Below, piece after piece: positions 25,127 through 36,287 of a stretch of 64,000 nucleotides of DNA. The notes under the pieces were generated by a model. That model was not told where the DNA came from, did no database searches, and saw nothing but the letters and a program-made list of their open reading frames with translations. Origin of the DNA: Candidatus Eremiobacteraceae bacterium (lineage in GTDB: Bacteria; Vulcanimicrobiota; Vulcanimicrobiia; Eremiobacterales; Eremiobacteraceae); NCBI GenBank assembly GCA_036511855.1, contig DATCBN010000050.1:1-64000 (forward strand). The letters run 5' to 3'. Position numbers and translations under genes: made by a program. Position 1 is the first letter of the stretch; the number at the start of each line of letters is the position of its first letter.

Positions 25127-26348
25127 GCTCTTCTTCAACGTCTCTAAAGTGGACCGCGGGTGTCGCCGGTGCCGAAAGCTGCGCCGCCCAGTGCTCGTCG
25201 ATGAACGTGCGGGTGGGGGCGGCTCCCCGGCGCAACGACAACGAGAGAACCGTTCGATCGGTCGGCGCGGCCAAGTCGCCGGCCACCACCGTACCGAGGG
25301 CGACCGGCTCCGGGATCGTCGCCCACACGTCGACTTCCGATAGCGACGGCGCGGTCGAGAGCGCCAATTCGGCCATCGCGCGCGCGTCTGCCGCGAACTG
25401 CGCCGCGGTGACGGGTTCGCGCAATCCCGAACCTGACAGCATGATGCCGGCAACGCTCGCCGCCGGCACGGTCAACACATGAATCTTTTCGATGGGCTCC
25501 CGGAATTCTTCGCGCAAGAGACTGATGCCGATGCGTTCGGCGACCGGCAGGTCGTTCCCCTCGATTCGCTTTCGGGCGACCGATGCAAGCGCCGCGGCCG
25601 TCCGCGGCGGTATGAACTCCGACTGGATTTGCTCCGCTGCTGCGGCAATCGTGGAGACGCCCGCGCCGAGGACGTTTCGAAATAACCCGATGCCCGATCC
25701 GCGAATGATGCGGTAGCGCGGCAACGCGAACATGTCCCGAATCGTCGAGCCGTTGATGCCGCCTTGATCGGTCGTGAAGGCCCGCTTGAGCCCCGCGGCC
25801 GCGACAGATCTCTCGACTTCGGCATCGTAGCGGCCCGATGGGTAGGCGAAGTCGGTCACGCGCTTGCCGGTCCACGTCTGCAGCATCGCCGCCGAATCGT
25901 CGACCTCCGCATCGCGCATGCTCTTGCTCACCCGCACGAGGTCGACGTGATGCACGGTGTGCGCGCCGAGCTCCATGCCAAGTGAGTCGAACGCCTTGAG
26001 ATCGGCGACCGTCAGGTGGCCGCGCGTGCCGATCTCACCCGTGCTGATGAAAAATGTGCCCGTCGCGCCGGCCTGCGTGAGCAACGGTGCGGCGTACGCG
26101 GCGGCATCGTCGTAACCGTCGTCAAACGTGAGCGCGACTTCACAGGGAGCGAGCGTACCGGCACGCGCGTCGTCGACGATCGTCGACGCATGCACGATCG
26201 CGCAGCCGCGCGCGCGAAGCCATGCGAGCTGCTCGCCGAATTCGTGCGGGGTGACCGTCAGCGCGCGCGCGTATTTTCCGGGCTGTACGGTGGGCGAGAC
26301 ATGGTGATACATGAACACCGCGGCGACGAGGGCGACGATCATCGGCAT
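25107..26348 (-). CDS. Polysaccharide deacetylase (CE4) with N-terminal membrane/signal segment
   Basis: 413 residues. A short hydrophobic N-terminus (MPMIVALVAAVFM) leads into MYHHVSP, then the NodB domain: ALTFDDGYDD (catalytic Asp and metal Asp), GAHTVHHVDL with the HxxxH metal ligands, and FAYPSGRYD. That covers about residues 15-215. The remaining 200 residues have no family I recognise. Substrate is probably peptidoglycan or an exopolysaccharide. Located 12 bases after proS and coupled to the M16 protease. Confidence 0.87.
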   Translation of the reverse strand: MPMIVALVAAVFMYHHVSPTVQPGKYARALTVTPHEFGEQLAWLRARGCAIVHASTIVDDARAGTLAPCEVALTFDDGYDDAAAYAAPLLTQAGATGTFFISTGEIGTRGHLTVADLKAFDSLGMELGAHTVHHVDLVRVSKSMRDAEVDDSAAMLQTWTGKRVTDFAYPSGRYDAEVERSVAAAGLKRAFTTDQGGINGSTIRDMFALPRYRIIRGSGIGLFRNVLGAGVSTIAAAAEQIQSEFIPPRTAAALASVARKRIEGNDLPVAERIGISLLREEFREPIEKIHVLTVPAASVAGIMLSGSGLREPVTAAQFAADARAMAELALSTAPSLSEVDVWATIPEPVALGTVVAGDLAAPTDRTVLSLSLRRGAAPTRTFIDEHWAAQLSAPATPAVHFRDVEEEHDRPRR

Positions 26349-26360
26349 GCCGTGCGGCGA

Positions 26361-27806
26361 TCAGTACGAGCGCGCGAAATACGCGGTCACCTTGGCCGGG
26401 CGCCCGCAGAACGCGCACGTCGCGCCGTCGGCGGCGCTGCCGGATATCACGCGCGAAACCGCGCTGGTCTCGGCTTTGATGTCCAGTTCGCAGTCCGTGC
26501 GTTCGCACCACGCCGCTTGGACGAATCCGCGCTGACTCTTCAACGCCTCGACGAATGCTTCGCGCGTATCCGCGTTGACCGTATGAGTATCGCGGTACTC
26601 GACCGCACGCTCGTAGATCGTACGCTGCACCGCATCGAGCAGTTCCGGAATGCGCGAGGTCAGCTCCGCGAGCGGCACTGCTATCTTCTCCTGCGTGTCG
26701 CGCCGCGCGATCGTCACCTGGCCGGCGGCGACATCGCGCGGGCCGATCTCAAGGCGCAGCGGCACTCCTCGCATCTCCCATTCGTTGAATTTCCAAGGCG
26801 CGGTCTGTTCGACGCGGTCGTCCAGATGGACGCGCACGACGCCGGACAGCGACTTGTGCAGATCGCGGGCCGCAGCCATCACGGTCTCGTCACCTTTGCG
26901 AAGGATCGGCACGATGACCACTTGATAGGGTGCGACCGCCGGCGGCAAGACAAGTCCGCGATCGTCGCCATGGGCCATGATCAAGCCGCCGAGGATTCGC
27001 CACGACACACCCCATGAGGTGGTCCAAGCGAACTTGATCTGCTCGTCGACATCCGTGAACTTGATGTCGTACGCTTTGGCGAAGTGCTGCCCCAGTTCGT
27101 GCGATGTGCCGGCTTGCAGTGCCTTGCCGTCGGGCATGAGCGCTTCAATAGCGTACGTCGCGCTCGCGCCGGCGAATTTTTCGTGCTCGCTCTTGCGGCC
27201 TTTGATGACCGGCAGCCGGAGCACGTCCTCGGCGACTTCGCGATACACCTCGAGCATGCGCTGCACTTCTTCGGCAGCCTCGATCTCGGTGGAATGCGCG
27301 GTGTGCCCTTCCTGCCATAGGAATTCAAGCGTTCGCAAGAACGGACGCGTCGATTTTTCCCACCGCATCACATTCACCCACTGATTGATGAGGATGGGCA
27401 GGTCGCGATGCGATTGCACCCAACGCGCGTACATCACGCCGATGATCGCTTCAGACGTAGGCCGGATGGCCAGCCGCTCCGTGAGCTTTTCGCCGCCGCC
27501 TTCGGTCACCCACGCCACTTCGGGGGCGAAACCCTCGACGTGCTCCGCCTCGCGCACGAGCAAGCTTTCCGGGATGAGCAGCGGGAAGTAGGCGTTCTGA
27601 TGCCCGGTCGCTTTGAAACGCTTGTCGAATTCGTCGCGGATGAGTTCCCAGATGGCATGGCCGTATGGACGCAGCACGATGCAGCCGCGCACCGGCGCGT
27701 AATCGACGAGCTGCGCGCGCAGACATACTTGGGTGTACCACTCCGAAAGGTCCGCATCTTTTGCGGGAATGCTTTTGACTTCTTTTTTCTCGACGTCTTT
27801 GGACAT
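26361..27806 (-). CDS. proS: Prolyl-tRNA synthetase, archaeal/eukaryotic-type
   Basis: Class II aminoacyl-tRNA synthetase of 481 residues, lacking the long editing insertion of E. coli-type ProRS. Motif 2 lies in VMRWEKSTRPFLRTLEFLWQ, the proline pocket in AIRPTSEAII, and motif 3 in MAHGDDRGLVLPP. A C-terminal zinc-binding-like domain (CERTDCELDI and CAFC) ends in a Tyr, as in the archaeal/eukaryotic class. Terminal gene of the rpsB-to-proS cluster after an inserted glycosyltransferase. Confidence 0.95.
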   Translation of the reverse strand: MSKDVEKKEVKSIPAKDADLSEWYTQVCLRAQLVDYAPVRGCIVLRPYGHAIWELIRDEFDKRFKATGHQNAYFPLLIPESLLVREAEHVEGFAPEVAWVTEGGGEKLTERLAIRPTSEAIIGVMYARWVQSHRDLPILINQWVNVMRWEKSTRPFLRTLEFLWQEGHTAHSTEIEAAEEVQRMLEVYREVAEDVLRLPVIKGRKSEHEKFAGASATYAIEALMPDGKALQAGTSHELGQHFAKAYDIKFTDVDEQIKFAWTTSWGVSWRILGGLIMAHGDDRGLVLPPAVAPYQVVIVPILRKGDETVMAAARDLHKSLSGVVRVHLDDRVEQTAPWKFNEWEMRGVPLRLEIGPRDVAAGQVTIARRDTQEKIAVPLAELTSRIPELLDAVQRTIYERAVEYRDTHTVNADTREAFVEALKSQRGFVQAAWCERTDCELDIKAETSAVSRVISGSAADGATCAFCGRPAKVTAYFARSY

Positions 27807-27860
27807 GCGGCGTCAATTCCGGCGGTCCGGCTAAATCCCTTGACCGCGCCATCCGCCGCT

Positions 27861-29285
27861 TCAGCGGTAGAAGTAGCCGACCGTGACCGTTTCGCCGGGG
27901 ACGTCGCGCGGATACACCCACTGGCCGCCCGCGTGGAAGTTCGCGACCAGGTAATGGATGACGCGTGCATCGGGATCGACTTCGTAGCGCTGATACTCCA
28001 CGTACCAGACGCGCGAGTACCGGCGAAGCGAGCTGACGGTCGCGTCGGCGTCATCCGGCGAAAGGATGCCCGCGTAGGATCGTCCGGTCAAGAGCCCACT
28101 GCGCTCGATCACGCGCACGGGCGTGCCGCGGTCGAAGACATACGCCGCGGGTTGCCCTTGAAATATGCGGCGTTCGACGGCCGGCCAGTCGGCGGTGTAA
28201 TTCGCCGGTTCGACCGCGTAGACGACGGCCTGCGCGAACAACGCTGCGCCGACAAGAGCGCCTGCCGCTTTCGCGCCGCGGGGCCACAGCCGCAGAGCGC
28301 TTGCCAGCGCGACACCCGCCCACGCGCACACCGCGTACGCCGCGATAAGATAATAGCGATCGAGATACAGCGCCTTGTGCGCGGCGATGCTGTAGGCGAG
28401 CGTCAAAACGGCGGGTGATGCAAGCCAAGGCAACAGCGTCGTCGGTGCGAAGCGCACCGCCGCGAGGAAGAAGATCACGATGACGATCCACATCAGCGCG
28501 GCGAGCCAGTTGAGCTGCAGGCCCTGCGCGAACGGCGCGATCGTGAACTGAGCGCTCAATCGTCCGATGGCTGCCGGCACGTCGGCGAGCAGTTGCGCGA
28601 AGGCAAGACCGCCGTTCGGCATCTGGTGGAGGAACGATGGCCACTGCGGCATCCACAATGCGACGGCGGCTGCCACCCCGACGAGCCCGCGCACGAGACC
28701 GTCGCGGCGCGTGATCGCGAGATACGCGATTTGCGCGGCGATCATGAAAAATCCGAGATATAGCAGCCAAATGCTCGCCGCCAGGCAGACGGTCCACGCA
28801 ACCCACAGCATGCGGCGGCGTATCGGCGCGATGCGGTCGTTCGCCGATAGCACGCTCAAGAGCAGGAACGAGCACAGCACAAGGGCATCGAACGGCGCGT
28901 ACATCCGCACCATCCCATCGTAGTAGATCAACGACGGCATGAGCGCTGCGCAAAAGCCCGCCGCGAGCACTTCCGTGGAGTCGCGCCGCCACGCGCGCAT
29001 GACCTGCATCAACAGCGCGACCGATAGCGTGCCGAAGGCCGCCATTGTCACGCGTATCGCCAGGTCAGAGAAATGAAGCGCCATCAACGCCGCCAAGAAG
29101 ACCGTGAATCCCGGCGGGTGCACGTCGAGCGAATAAAGGTAGTCGAGTGCTTGTGCGTATGGCAAGCCAGCGAGATGCAACGAAAGGCCTTCGTCGACGT
29201 ACAGCGGCCGGGCGATCGCTTCGAAGAGCCGGAGCGCCGCTGACACGATCAGTATCAGCCAAGGCAGCGCGCGCGCGCCGCGCAC
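27861..29285 (-). CDS. GT39-like membrane glycosyltransferase
   Basis: 474 residues, GTG start one base after the ispG stop. Helix 1 is followed by ARPLYVDEGLSLHLAG with the catalytic acidic residue, then LDVHPPGFTVFL, the HPP motif of GT39/PMT relatives, and about ten further hydrophobic helices; residues about 385-474 are soluble. The gene is inserted between ispG and proS in an otherwise conserved housekeeping run, so it is probably expressed constitutively. The acceptor is unknown. Confidence 0.8.
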   Translation of the reverse strand: MRGARALPWLILIVSAALRLFEAIARPLYVDEGLSLHLAGLPYAQALDYLYSLDVHPPGFTVFLAALMALHFSDLAIRVTMAAFGTLSVALLMQVMRAWRRDSTEVLAAGFCAALMPSLIYYDGMVRMYAPFDALVLCSFLLLSVLSANDRIAPIRRRMLWVAWTVCLAASIWLLYLGFFMIAAQIAYLAITRRDGLVRGLVGVAAAVALWMPQWPSFLHQMPNGGLAFAQLLADVPAAIGRLSAQFTIAPFAQGLQLNWLAALMWIVIVIFFLAAVRFAPTTLLPWLASPAVLTLAYSIAAHKALYLDRYYLIAAYAVCAWAGVALASALRLWPRGAKAAGALVGAALFAQAVVYAVEPANYTADWPAVERRIFQGQPAAYVFDRGTPVRVIERSGLLTGRSYAGILSPDDADATVSSLRRYSRVWYVEYQRYEVDPDARVIHYLVANFHAGGQWVYPRDVPGETVTVGYFYR

Positions 29286-29286
29286 G

Positions 29287-30426
29287 TTATCGATACTCTG
29301 GATAGCGGTCGGCGATGACCTTTTCGATTTCCTCGCGAAGACCGTCCAGCAACTGCGCTTCGGGCAACGAGCGGACTTTGACGCCGTCGCGATAGATGAG
29401 CCCCATGCCCTTGCCGCCGGCGATCCCGACGTCGGCCATCGAGGCTTCGCCCGGACCGTTGACCGCGCACCCCATCACCGCCACTTTGACCGGTGCGCGA
29501 TATTCCGCGGTCACGCGTTCGACGGCCTCGGCAAGTTTGAGGATATCGACCTGCACGCGGCCGCACGACGGACATGCGGTGATCTCGGCGCCGCGTTCGC
29601 GGATGCCGAGCGATTTGAGGATCTCCCAACAGACCGGCACCTCTTCGACGGGATCGGCGGCAAGCGAGACGCGGATCGTGTCGCCGATGCCATCGGCCAA
29701 CAGCATGCCGAGGCCGACGCTGCTCTTCACGGTTCCCGTGCGCAGGGTGCCCGCTTCGGTGATGCCCAGATGGAATGGATAATCGCATTCGCGTGCGAGC
29801 ATGCGATACGCGGCGACCGTCGAGCGCACGTCGTGCGCCTTCAGCGATACCACGATATCGCCGAACTCCAGCTCTTCGAGGATTCGTATGTGGCGGCGCG
29901 CCGATTCGACCATGCCCGCGGGCGTGCGGCCCAGGGTTTGGACGATGTCCGGCGCCAGCGAGCCCATGTTCACGCCGATGCGGATGGGCATGGACTGCCC
30001 CTGCGCGGCGCGCACCACTTCGCGCACCTTCACGGCGTCGCGGATGTTGCCCGGATTCAGGCGGAGCTTATCCCAACCCGCCTCGATCGCCGCGAGCGCG
30101 AAACGGTGATCGAAATGAATATCTGCGACAAGCGGAACCTTCGCACCGGCTTTGATCTTGCGGCACGCTGCGGCCGCCTTTGCGTCCGGAACGGAGATGC
30201 GGACGATCTCGCATCCAACCGCGGCAAGCTGATCGACTTGTTCGAGCGTCGCCGCCCAATCGTCGGTTTTCGTCGTGGTCATGGATTGGACGGAGACCGG
30301 AGCGTCGCCGCCGATGGCGAGGTAGCCGACTTTGACTTTGCGCGTGATCCTGCGCGGAGGCAATGGCGGCGGATCGGGGCTGCGAGATTGTACGCCGCTC
30401 CACTGCGGCACCTCGTCCAGGCTCAA
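29287..30426 (-). CDS. ispG: 4-Hydroxy-3-methylbut-2-enyl diphosphate synthase
   Basis: Iron-sulfur enzyme of the MEP isoprenoid pathway. The N-terminal TIM-barrel part reads VGYLAIGGDAPVSVQSMTTT; the C-terminal 4Fe-4S domain shows ITACPSCGRVQ and VMGCAVNGPGEA with the three cysteines. A TTG at 30426 overlaps the rseP stop (TTGA) and has an AGGG ribosome site at 6 bases, so I chose it; an ATG at 30450 is also in frame. Length about 379. Sits with dxr, cdsA and uppS, which share isoprenoid and lipid roles. Confidence 0.95.
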   Translation of the reverse strand: MSLDEVPQWSGVQSRSPDPPPLPPRRITRKVKVGYLAIGGDAPVSVQSMTTTKTDDWAATLEQVDQLAAVGCEIVRISVPDAKAAAACRKIKAGAKVPLVADIHFDHRFALAAIEAGWDKLRLNPGNIRDAVKVREVVRAAQGQSMPIRIGVNMGSLAPDIVQTLGRTPAGMVESARRHIRILEELEFGDIVVSLKAHDVRSTVAAYRMLARECDYPFHLGITEAGTLRTGTVKSSVGLGMLLADGIGDTIRVSLAADPVEEVPVCWEILKSLGIRERGAEITACPSCGRVQVDILKLAEAVERVTAEYRAPVKVAVMGCAVNGPGEASMADVGIAGGKGMGLIYRDGVKVRSLPEAQLLDGLREEIEKVIADRYPEYR

Positions 30427-31529
30427 ATGCCGCCCTTTCCGTTGATCCATTGTACGATGTCGTGATACGTGACGAATACGAACAGCACCATGATGAGCGC
30501 GAATCCGGTCAGGTGAACGAGTCCCTCTTTTTCCGGATCGACCGGTCTGCCGCGCACGCCTTCGACCGCGAGGAACGCGAGACGTCCACCGTCGAGGGCC
30601 GGAATTGGCAACAGATTGAAAAGTCCGAGCACGACCGAAAGCTCGCCGGCTAGGTAGAGCACGTAGAACAGGCCCATCTTCTCGGCCTGGATCACCACCC
30701 GCGCGACGCCGACCGTGCCGCTGATCGCCGAAGCGTCATGACTGGACACGGCGCCGACGATGCCGACGACTTGCGCGACGACCGCCGCGGCAACCGCGGT
30801 GAATCCCCACGCGACGCCGTCGATCACGCTCGTGCGGCTGATCTCCGGCGCCGGATTGAAACCGAGGACGCCGACGGTCGTGCCGTTCTGTTCCTTGCTC
30901 GCGGTGACCATCGCGAAATGTTTGATGACGCCGTTGCGCCGGACGTCGACCGTCACAGGCTTGCGAATCTGTCGATGGATCGCGTCGATCAATTCATCGC
31001 CGCTCTTGACCGGTGTGCCGTTGAAGGCGACGATTGCGTCACCAGCCTGGAGTCCGGCTTTGGCTGCCGGATAGCCGGGCAAGATCTGCCCGATGATGTT
31101 CGTGCTTCCCTTAGGAACGCCGATGACGGCGCCAATGAATGCGAACACGATCGCCGCGAGGATGAAATTGAAAAGCGGGCCCGCGAGGATGATGACGATG
31201 CGCTGCCACAGCGGCTTATGCTGGAAGTTGCCGGGATTGGCGGTGCCGTCGTCGGCCGTGTCTTCGCCGAGCATCTTGCAGTAGCCGCCGAGCGGAAGGG
31301 CGTTGATCGTGTATGCCGTGCCGCCGCGCGTCACCGACGCGAGGCGCGGTCCGAATCCGACCGCGAACTCCTCCACAGTCACGCCGAAACGTTTGGCGAA
31401 GATGAAGTGGCCGAATTCGTGGAAGATGACGAGCGCCGCAAGGATGACGAGAAAGATCGCGACTTGCCCGATGACGGCCGGATCGAACGCGAGAAGCAAG
31501 GCGGGCGCGGGGACGGTTAATGCGATCAA
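30423..31529 (-). CDS. rseP: Site-2 intramembrane zinc protease RseP
   Basis: 368 residues, M50 family. The active site is VIFHEFGHFIFAKRFGV (HExxH type) in the first helix and LDGGRLAFLAVE in the last; a single PDZ domain lies about residues 125-210 (GSTNIIGQILPGYPAAKAGL onward). Cleaves membrane-bound anti-sigma factors and signal-peptide remnants. Starts at TTG at 31529 with no nearby better start; 15-base gap from dxr. Confidence 0.94.
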   Translation of the reverse strand: MIALTVPAPALLLAFDPAVIGQVAIFLVILAALVIFHEFGHFIFAKRFGVTVEEFAVGFGPRLASVTRGGTAYTINALPLGGYCKMLGEDTADDGTANPGNFQHKPLWQRIVIILAGPLFNFILAAIVFAFIGAVIGVPKGSTNIIGQILPGYPAAKAGLQAGDAIVAFNGTPVKSGDELIDAIHRQIRKPVTVDVRRNGVIKHFAMVTASKEQNGTTVGVLGFNPAPEISRTSVIDGVAWGFTAVAAAVVAQVVGIVGAVSSHDASAISGTVGVARVVIQAEKMGLFYVLYLAGELSVVLGLFNLLPIPALDGGRLAFLAVEGVRGRPVDPEKEGLVHLTGFALIMVLFVFVTYHDIVQWINGKGGI

Positions 31530-31544
31530 GTGTGCATCCGTGCG

Positions 31545-32720
31545 CTAGTGCGCGGTGGCGAGGATGGCAGCGCGAACGTGGCCGCGAGCCCAGACATCCG
31601 ATTCAGCCACAGCGTCAGGGGTCGCCGCGCGTCCCTCGTGGGCGTCGAGCGAGTTTGCCACCAGCGTCGCGATGTCGGTGAAGCAGATTTTCTCTTGCAG
31701 GAAAGCCCGTCCTGCCTCTTCGTTCGCGCCGGAGAGCACCGCGGGATACGTCCCGCCTGCTTCCAGCGCGCGAAAGGCGAGCCGAAGGCAAGGGAAGCGG
31801 CCTTCGTCCACGGGTTCGAACGTCAACGTCACCTTTTCACCAGCAAGACCGATAGCGCGCCGCGGGGCCATGTCATCTGGTGCGGTGGACAATCGGTCCG
31901 GATATGCGAGCGCATAGCCGATGGGCAATTTCATGTCCGGCGCCGCGAGTTGTGCTTTGATGCAGCCGTCGCCGAACACGACGAACGCGTGCGCGATGCT
32001 CGACCGGTGGACGACGACTTCGATTTGGTCTGCGCGCAAGCCGAAGAACCGGCTTGCTTCGATGACTTCAAGACCCTTGTTCATCAGCGTCGCCGAATCA
32101 ATCGTGTTCTTCGCACCCATCGACCACGTCGGATGGCGCAAGGCCTCCGCGGGAGTCGCTCGCCGCATCTCGTCTAGCCCGAGATCCCAAAATGGCCCGC
32201 CGCTCGCGGTGAGCACGATGGTGCGAACGTCCGCGCGCCGCTCGCCTTCGAGGCATTGAAAGACCGCGCTGTGTTCGGAATCGACCGGCAGAATTCGCGC
32301 TCCCGATGCAGCGGCGGCGGCGAACAGCGGCTCGCCCGCCGCCACGGCGATCTCTTTGTTCGCAAGCGCGATGTCCAATCCGGATTTCGCCGCCGCGTAG
32401 ACCGCGGGCCACGCCGTCATGCCGTCCGTCGCGGCGAGCACGCGCTGCGCGCCGCTCTCCATCGCTGCGGCGAGCAATCCGCCGGCGCCGCATACGATCC
32501 GGGGCTGATACGCAAGCCTCGCCTGCAATAGCTCGATGCTCTCCGCTGCGCCGACCGACAGCAGCGGCGGACGAAACTCGTTTGCTTGCTGTGCCAGAAG
32601 ATCGATGTTGAGGTTGCCCGCAAGCGCGCTGACCGCGAACAGTTCCGGATGCACGCGGACGACATCGAGTGCTTGCCGGCCAACCGAGCCGGTGGACCCG
32701 AGAATTGCGAGCGCACGCAT
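31545..32720 (-). CDS. dxr: 1-Deoxy-D-xylulose 5-phosphate reductoisomerase
   Basis: Second enzyme of the MEP pathway, making MEP from DXP with NADPH. N-terminal MRALAILGSTGSVGRQAL is the Rossmann motif; ALANKEIAVAAG, PVDSEHSAVFQCLEG and the NSATLMNKGLEVIEA-type segment (here DSATLMNKGLEVIEA) mark the catalytic domain. 391 residues. The ATG at 32720 lies 7 bases after cdsA; the open frame upstream is a shadow. Confidence 0.96.
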   Translation of the reverse strand: MRALAILGSTGSVGRQALDVVRVHPELFAVSALAGNLNIDLLAQQANEFRPPLLSVGAAESIELLQARLAYQPRIVCGAGGLLAAAMESGAQRVLAATDGMTAWPAVYAAAKSGLDIALANKEIAVAAGEPLFAAAAASGARILPVDSEHSAVFQCLEGERRADVRTIVLTASGGPFWDLGLDEMRRATPAEALRHPTWSMGAKNTIDSATLMNKGLEVIEASRFFGLRADQIEVVVHRSSIAHAFVVFGDGCIKAQLAAPDMKLPIGYALAYPDRLSTAPDDMAPRRAIGLAGEKVTLTFEPVDEGRFPCLRLAFRALEAGGTYPAVLSGANEEAGRAFLQEKICFTDIATLVANSLDAHEGRAATPDAVAESDVWARGHVRAAILATAH

Positions 32721-32727
32721 GGACCGG

Positions 32728-33582
32728 CTAGAGCCCGCCTGCCGCGCCGAGCACCGTGTACGCGATGAAGCCGGCGACCAAGTAGGAATCGAAACGATCG
32801 AGCACGCCACCATGGCCGGCGATGATCTCGCCCGAATCCTTCACCTGCGCATTTCGCTTGATCGCCGATTCCACGAGATCGCCGACCACCGCGGCGCACG
32901 AGACCGCCGCGCCGAATGCGACGCCGAGCCACCACGGTGCGCCGATCTGCGGCGACAATCCCATAGCGACCCCGGCGCCCGTCGCCACGACGAAAGCGGC
33001 GATCGCTCCTTCCCAGGTCTTGCGTGGCGAGAGCAGCGGTGCAAGCGACGTCTTGCCGAGTCTGATCCCGACAACCATGCCGACGATGTCCGTGAGCGCG
33101 ACGACGACGATCGTCCATATCGTGATCGCGATGCCGTGTTCCGCCGAGCCGCTCATCCGCAGCAAGAGGAAGTACGAAAGCGGCTTGCCGAGATAGAGCG
33201 CTGCGAACGCCGTGCGGCTGGAGCGTTCGAAGAACGTCGCCGTGCCATGCCGGAATGCCGAGACCATGGCTGCGAGGACGATGAACGCGACCAGCGCGGA
33301 TTCGAAGCGCTGCAGCAAGCCGAGCAGCGGCAGAACGACGTACGCGAGGCTGCCGCACAACGCGACCGGCAATGAAAAATCGCCGCCCGTCCGCCGAGAA
33401 AGATTGCGCAGCTCGACGACGCCGAAGACGGCGATCATCGCGAGGATCACGGCGAGCGCGGGCGGATAGAACACCGATCCCAACCCGGCGGCAGCGACGA
33501 GCGACCCGTTGAGCACACGGCGGAAACTCAATCCTGCGCGCAACGCGTCTTCGCGCCGCACGACCGTCGCGTCGCGAATCAC
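32728..33582 (-). CDS. cdsA: Phosphatidate cytidylyltransferase
   Basis: Integral membrane enzyme that makes CDP-diacylglycerol. About seven hydrophobic helices; PRKTWEGAIAAF and the C-terminal signature KRNAQVKDSGEIIAGHGGVL followed by DRFDS with the conserved Lys, Asp and His. 284 residues from a GTG that overlaps the uppS stop as GTGA; the open frame extends into uppS but is noise there. Confidence 0.94.
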   Translation of the reverse strand: MIRDATVVRREDALRAGLSFRRVLNGSLVAAAGLGSVFYPPALAVILAMIAVFGVVELRNLSRRTGGDFSLPVALCGSLAYVVLPLLGLLQRFESALVAFIVLAAMVSAFRHGTATFFERSSRTAFAALYLGKPLSYFLLLRMSGSAEHGIAITIWTIVVVALTDIVGMVVGIRLGKTSLAPLLSPRKTWEGAIAAFVVATGAGVAMGLSPQIGAPWWLGVAFGAAVSCAAVVGDLVESAIKRNAQVKDSGEIIAGHGGVLDRFDSYLVAGFIAYTVLGAAGGL

Positions 33583-34322
33583 GAGCCGCCGAAGCGCCGG
33601 GCGCGCTTCTGGTAATCGGATATCGCCTGCAGCAAGTGGGCGCGCCGGAAGTCGGGCCAATACACGTCGGTCACGTGCAGCTCGGTGTAGGCCACCTGCC
33701 AGAGCATGAAGTTCGACAAGCGCATCTCACCGCCGGTGCGGATGAGGATGTCGGGATCCGGCAGGCCCCGAGTGTACAGGTAGTCGCGCAGAGTCTCATC
33801 GCCGATGTCGGCGGGCGCGAGCCTGCCTGCAGCCACATCGGCCGCGAGCTCGCGCGCAGCGTCGGCAAGCTCTGCGCGGGCGCTGTAGTTGATCGCAAGA
33901 TTCAACAGCACGCGGTGGTTCGACGAAGTGCGCTCGGCGAGCACGCGCAGCGCGTCGCGCTGATTGGCGGGAAGCTCGTCAATGCGCCCGATCGGCCGGA
34001 CCGCAACACCCTGCTCGTTCAACTCCGCTTCTTCCGCAGCGGCGAAATGGACGAGCAGATCGAGCAGCAGCGAGATCTCAAACGCATCGCGCTTCCAGTT
34101 GTCCGTGGAAAATGCGTACACCGTGAGGGTCGGCACGCCGAGCTCGCTGCAGGCGCGCACAAGTTCGCGCAGCGCGGTGACGCCGCGGCGGTGTCCCTCG
34201 ACCGCAGGCAGCCGCCGTTCGCGTGCCCAACGCCGGTTGCCGTCCATGATGACGGCGAGGTGACGCGGCATATTGGCGGGGTCGAGGCCGGCCGTGGCGG
34301 CGGCCGAGGCGTCGAGCGTCAT
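33579..34322 (-). CDS. uppS: Undecaprenyl diphosphate synthase (isoprenyl transferase)
   Basis: Cis-prenyltransferase making the carrier lipid for envelope glycans, which this region consumes heavily. Seen: HLAVIMDGNRRWARER with the catalytic Asp, the STDNWKR segment, and the C-terminal GGEMRLSNFMLWQVAYTEL. 247 residues. An Ala-rich N-terminal stretch of about 18 residues precedes the catalytic core. GTGA overlap with cdsA downstream. Confidence 0.96.
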   Translation of the reverse strand: MTLDASAAATAGLDPANMPRHLAVIMDGNRRWARERRLPAVEGHRRGVTALRELVRACSELGVPTLTVYAFSTDNWKRDAFEISLLLDLLVHFAAAEEAELNEQGVAVRPIGRIDELPANQRDALRVLAERTSSNHRVLLNLAINYSARAELADAARELAADVAAGRLAPADIGDETLRDYLYTRGLPDPDILIRTGGEMRLSNFMLWQVAYTELHVTDVYWPDFRRAHLLQAISDYQKRARRFGGS

Positions 34323-34374
34323 AGATCACGACCGTTTGAGGGCAACGTACTTTCAGGTGCGGCGGCGGCGGCGC

Positions 34375-36243
<1,869 letters not shown>

Positions 36244-36256
36244 ATCCTCTTCGTGT

Positions 36257-36287
36257 CTTTAAGAAAATGGCCGGCTTCAGCCGGCCG
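36257..36287 (-). terminator. Hairpin between rpsB and tsf, attenuator-like
   Basis: On the minus strand GGCCGGCT/AGCCGGCC can pair with a very short loop (36269-36286). It includes the rpsB stop codon and is followed by ATTTTCTT. This resembles a weak intrinsic terminator that would lower transcription into tsf and the genes after it. Confidence 0.55.
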
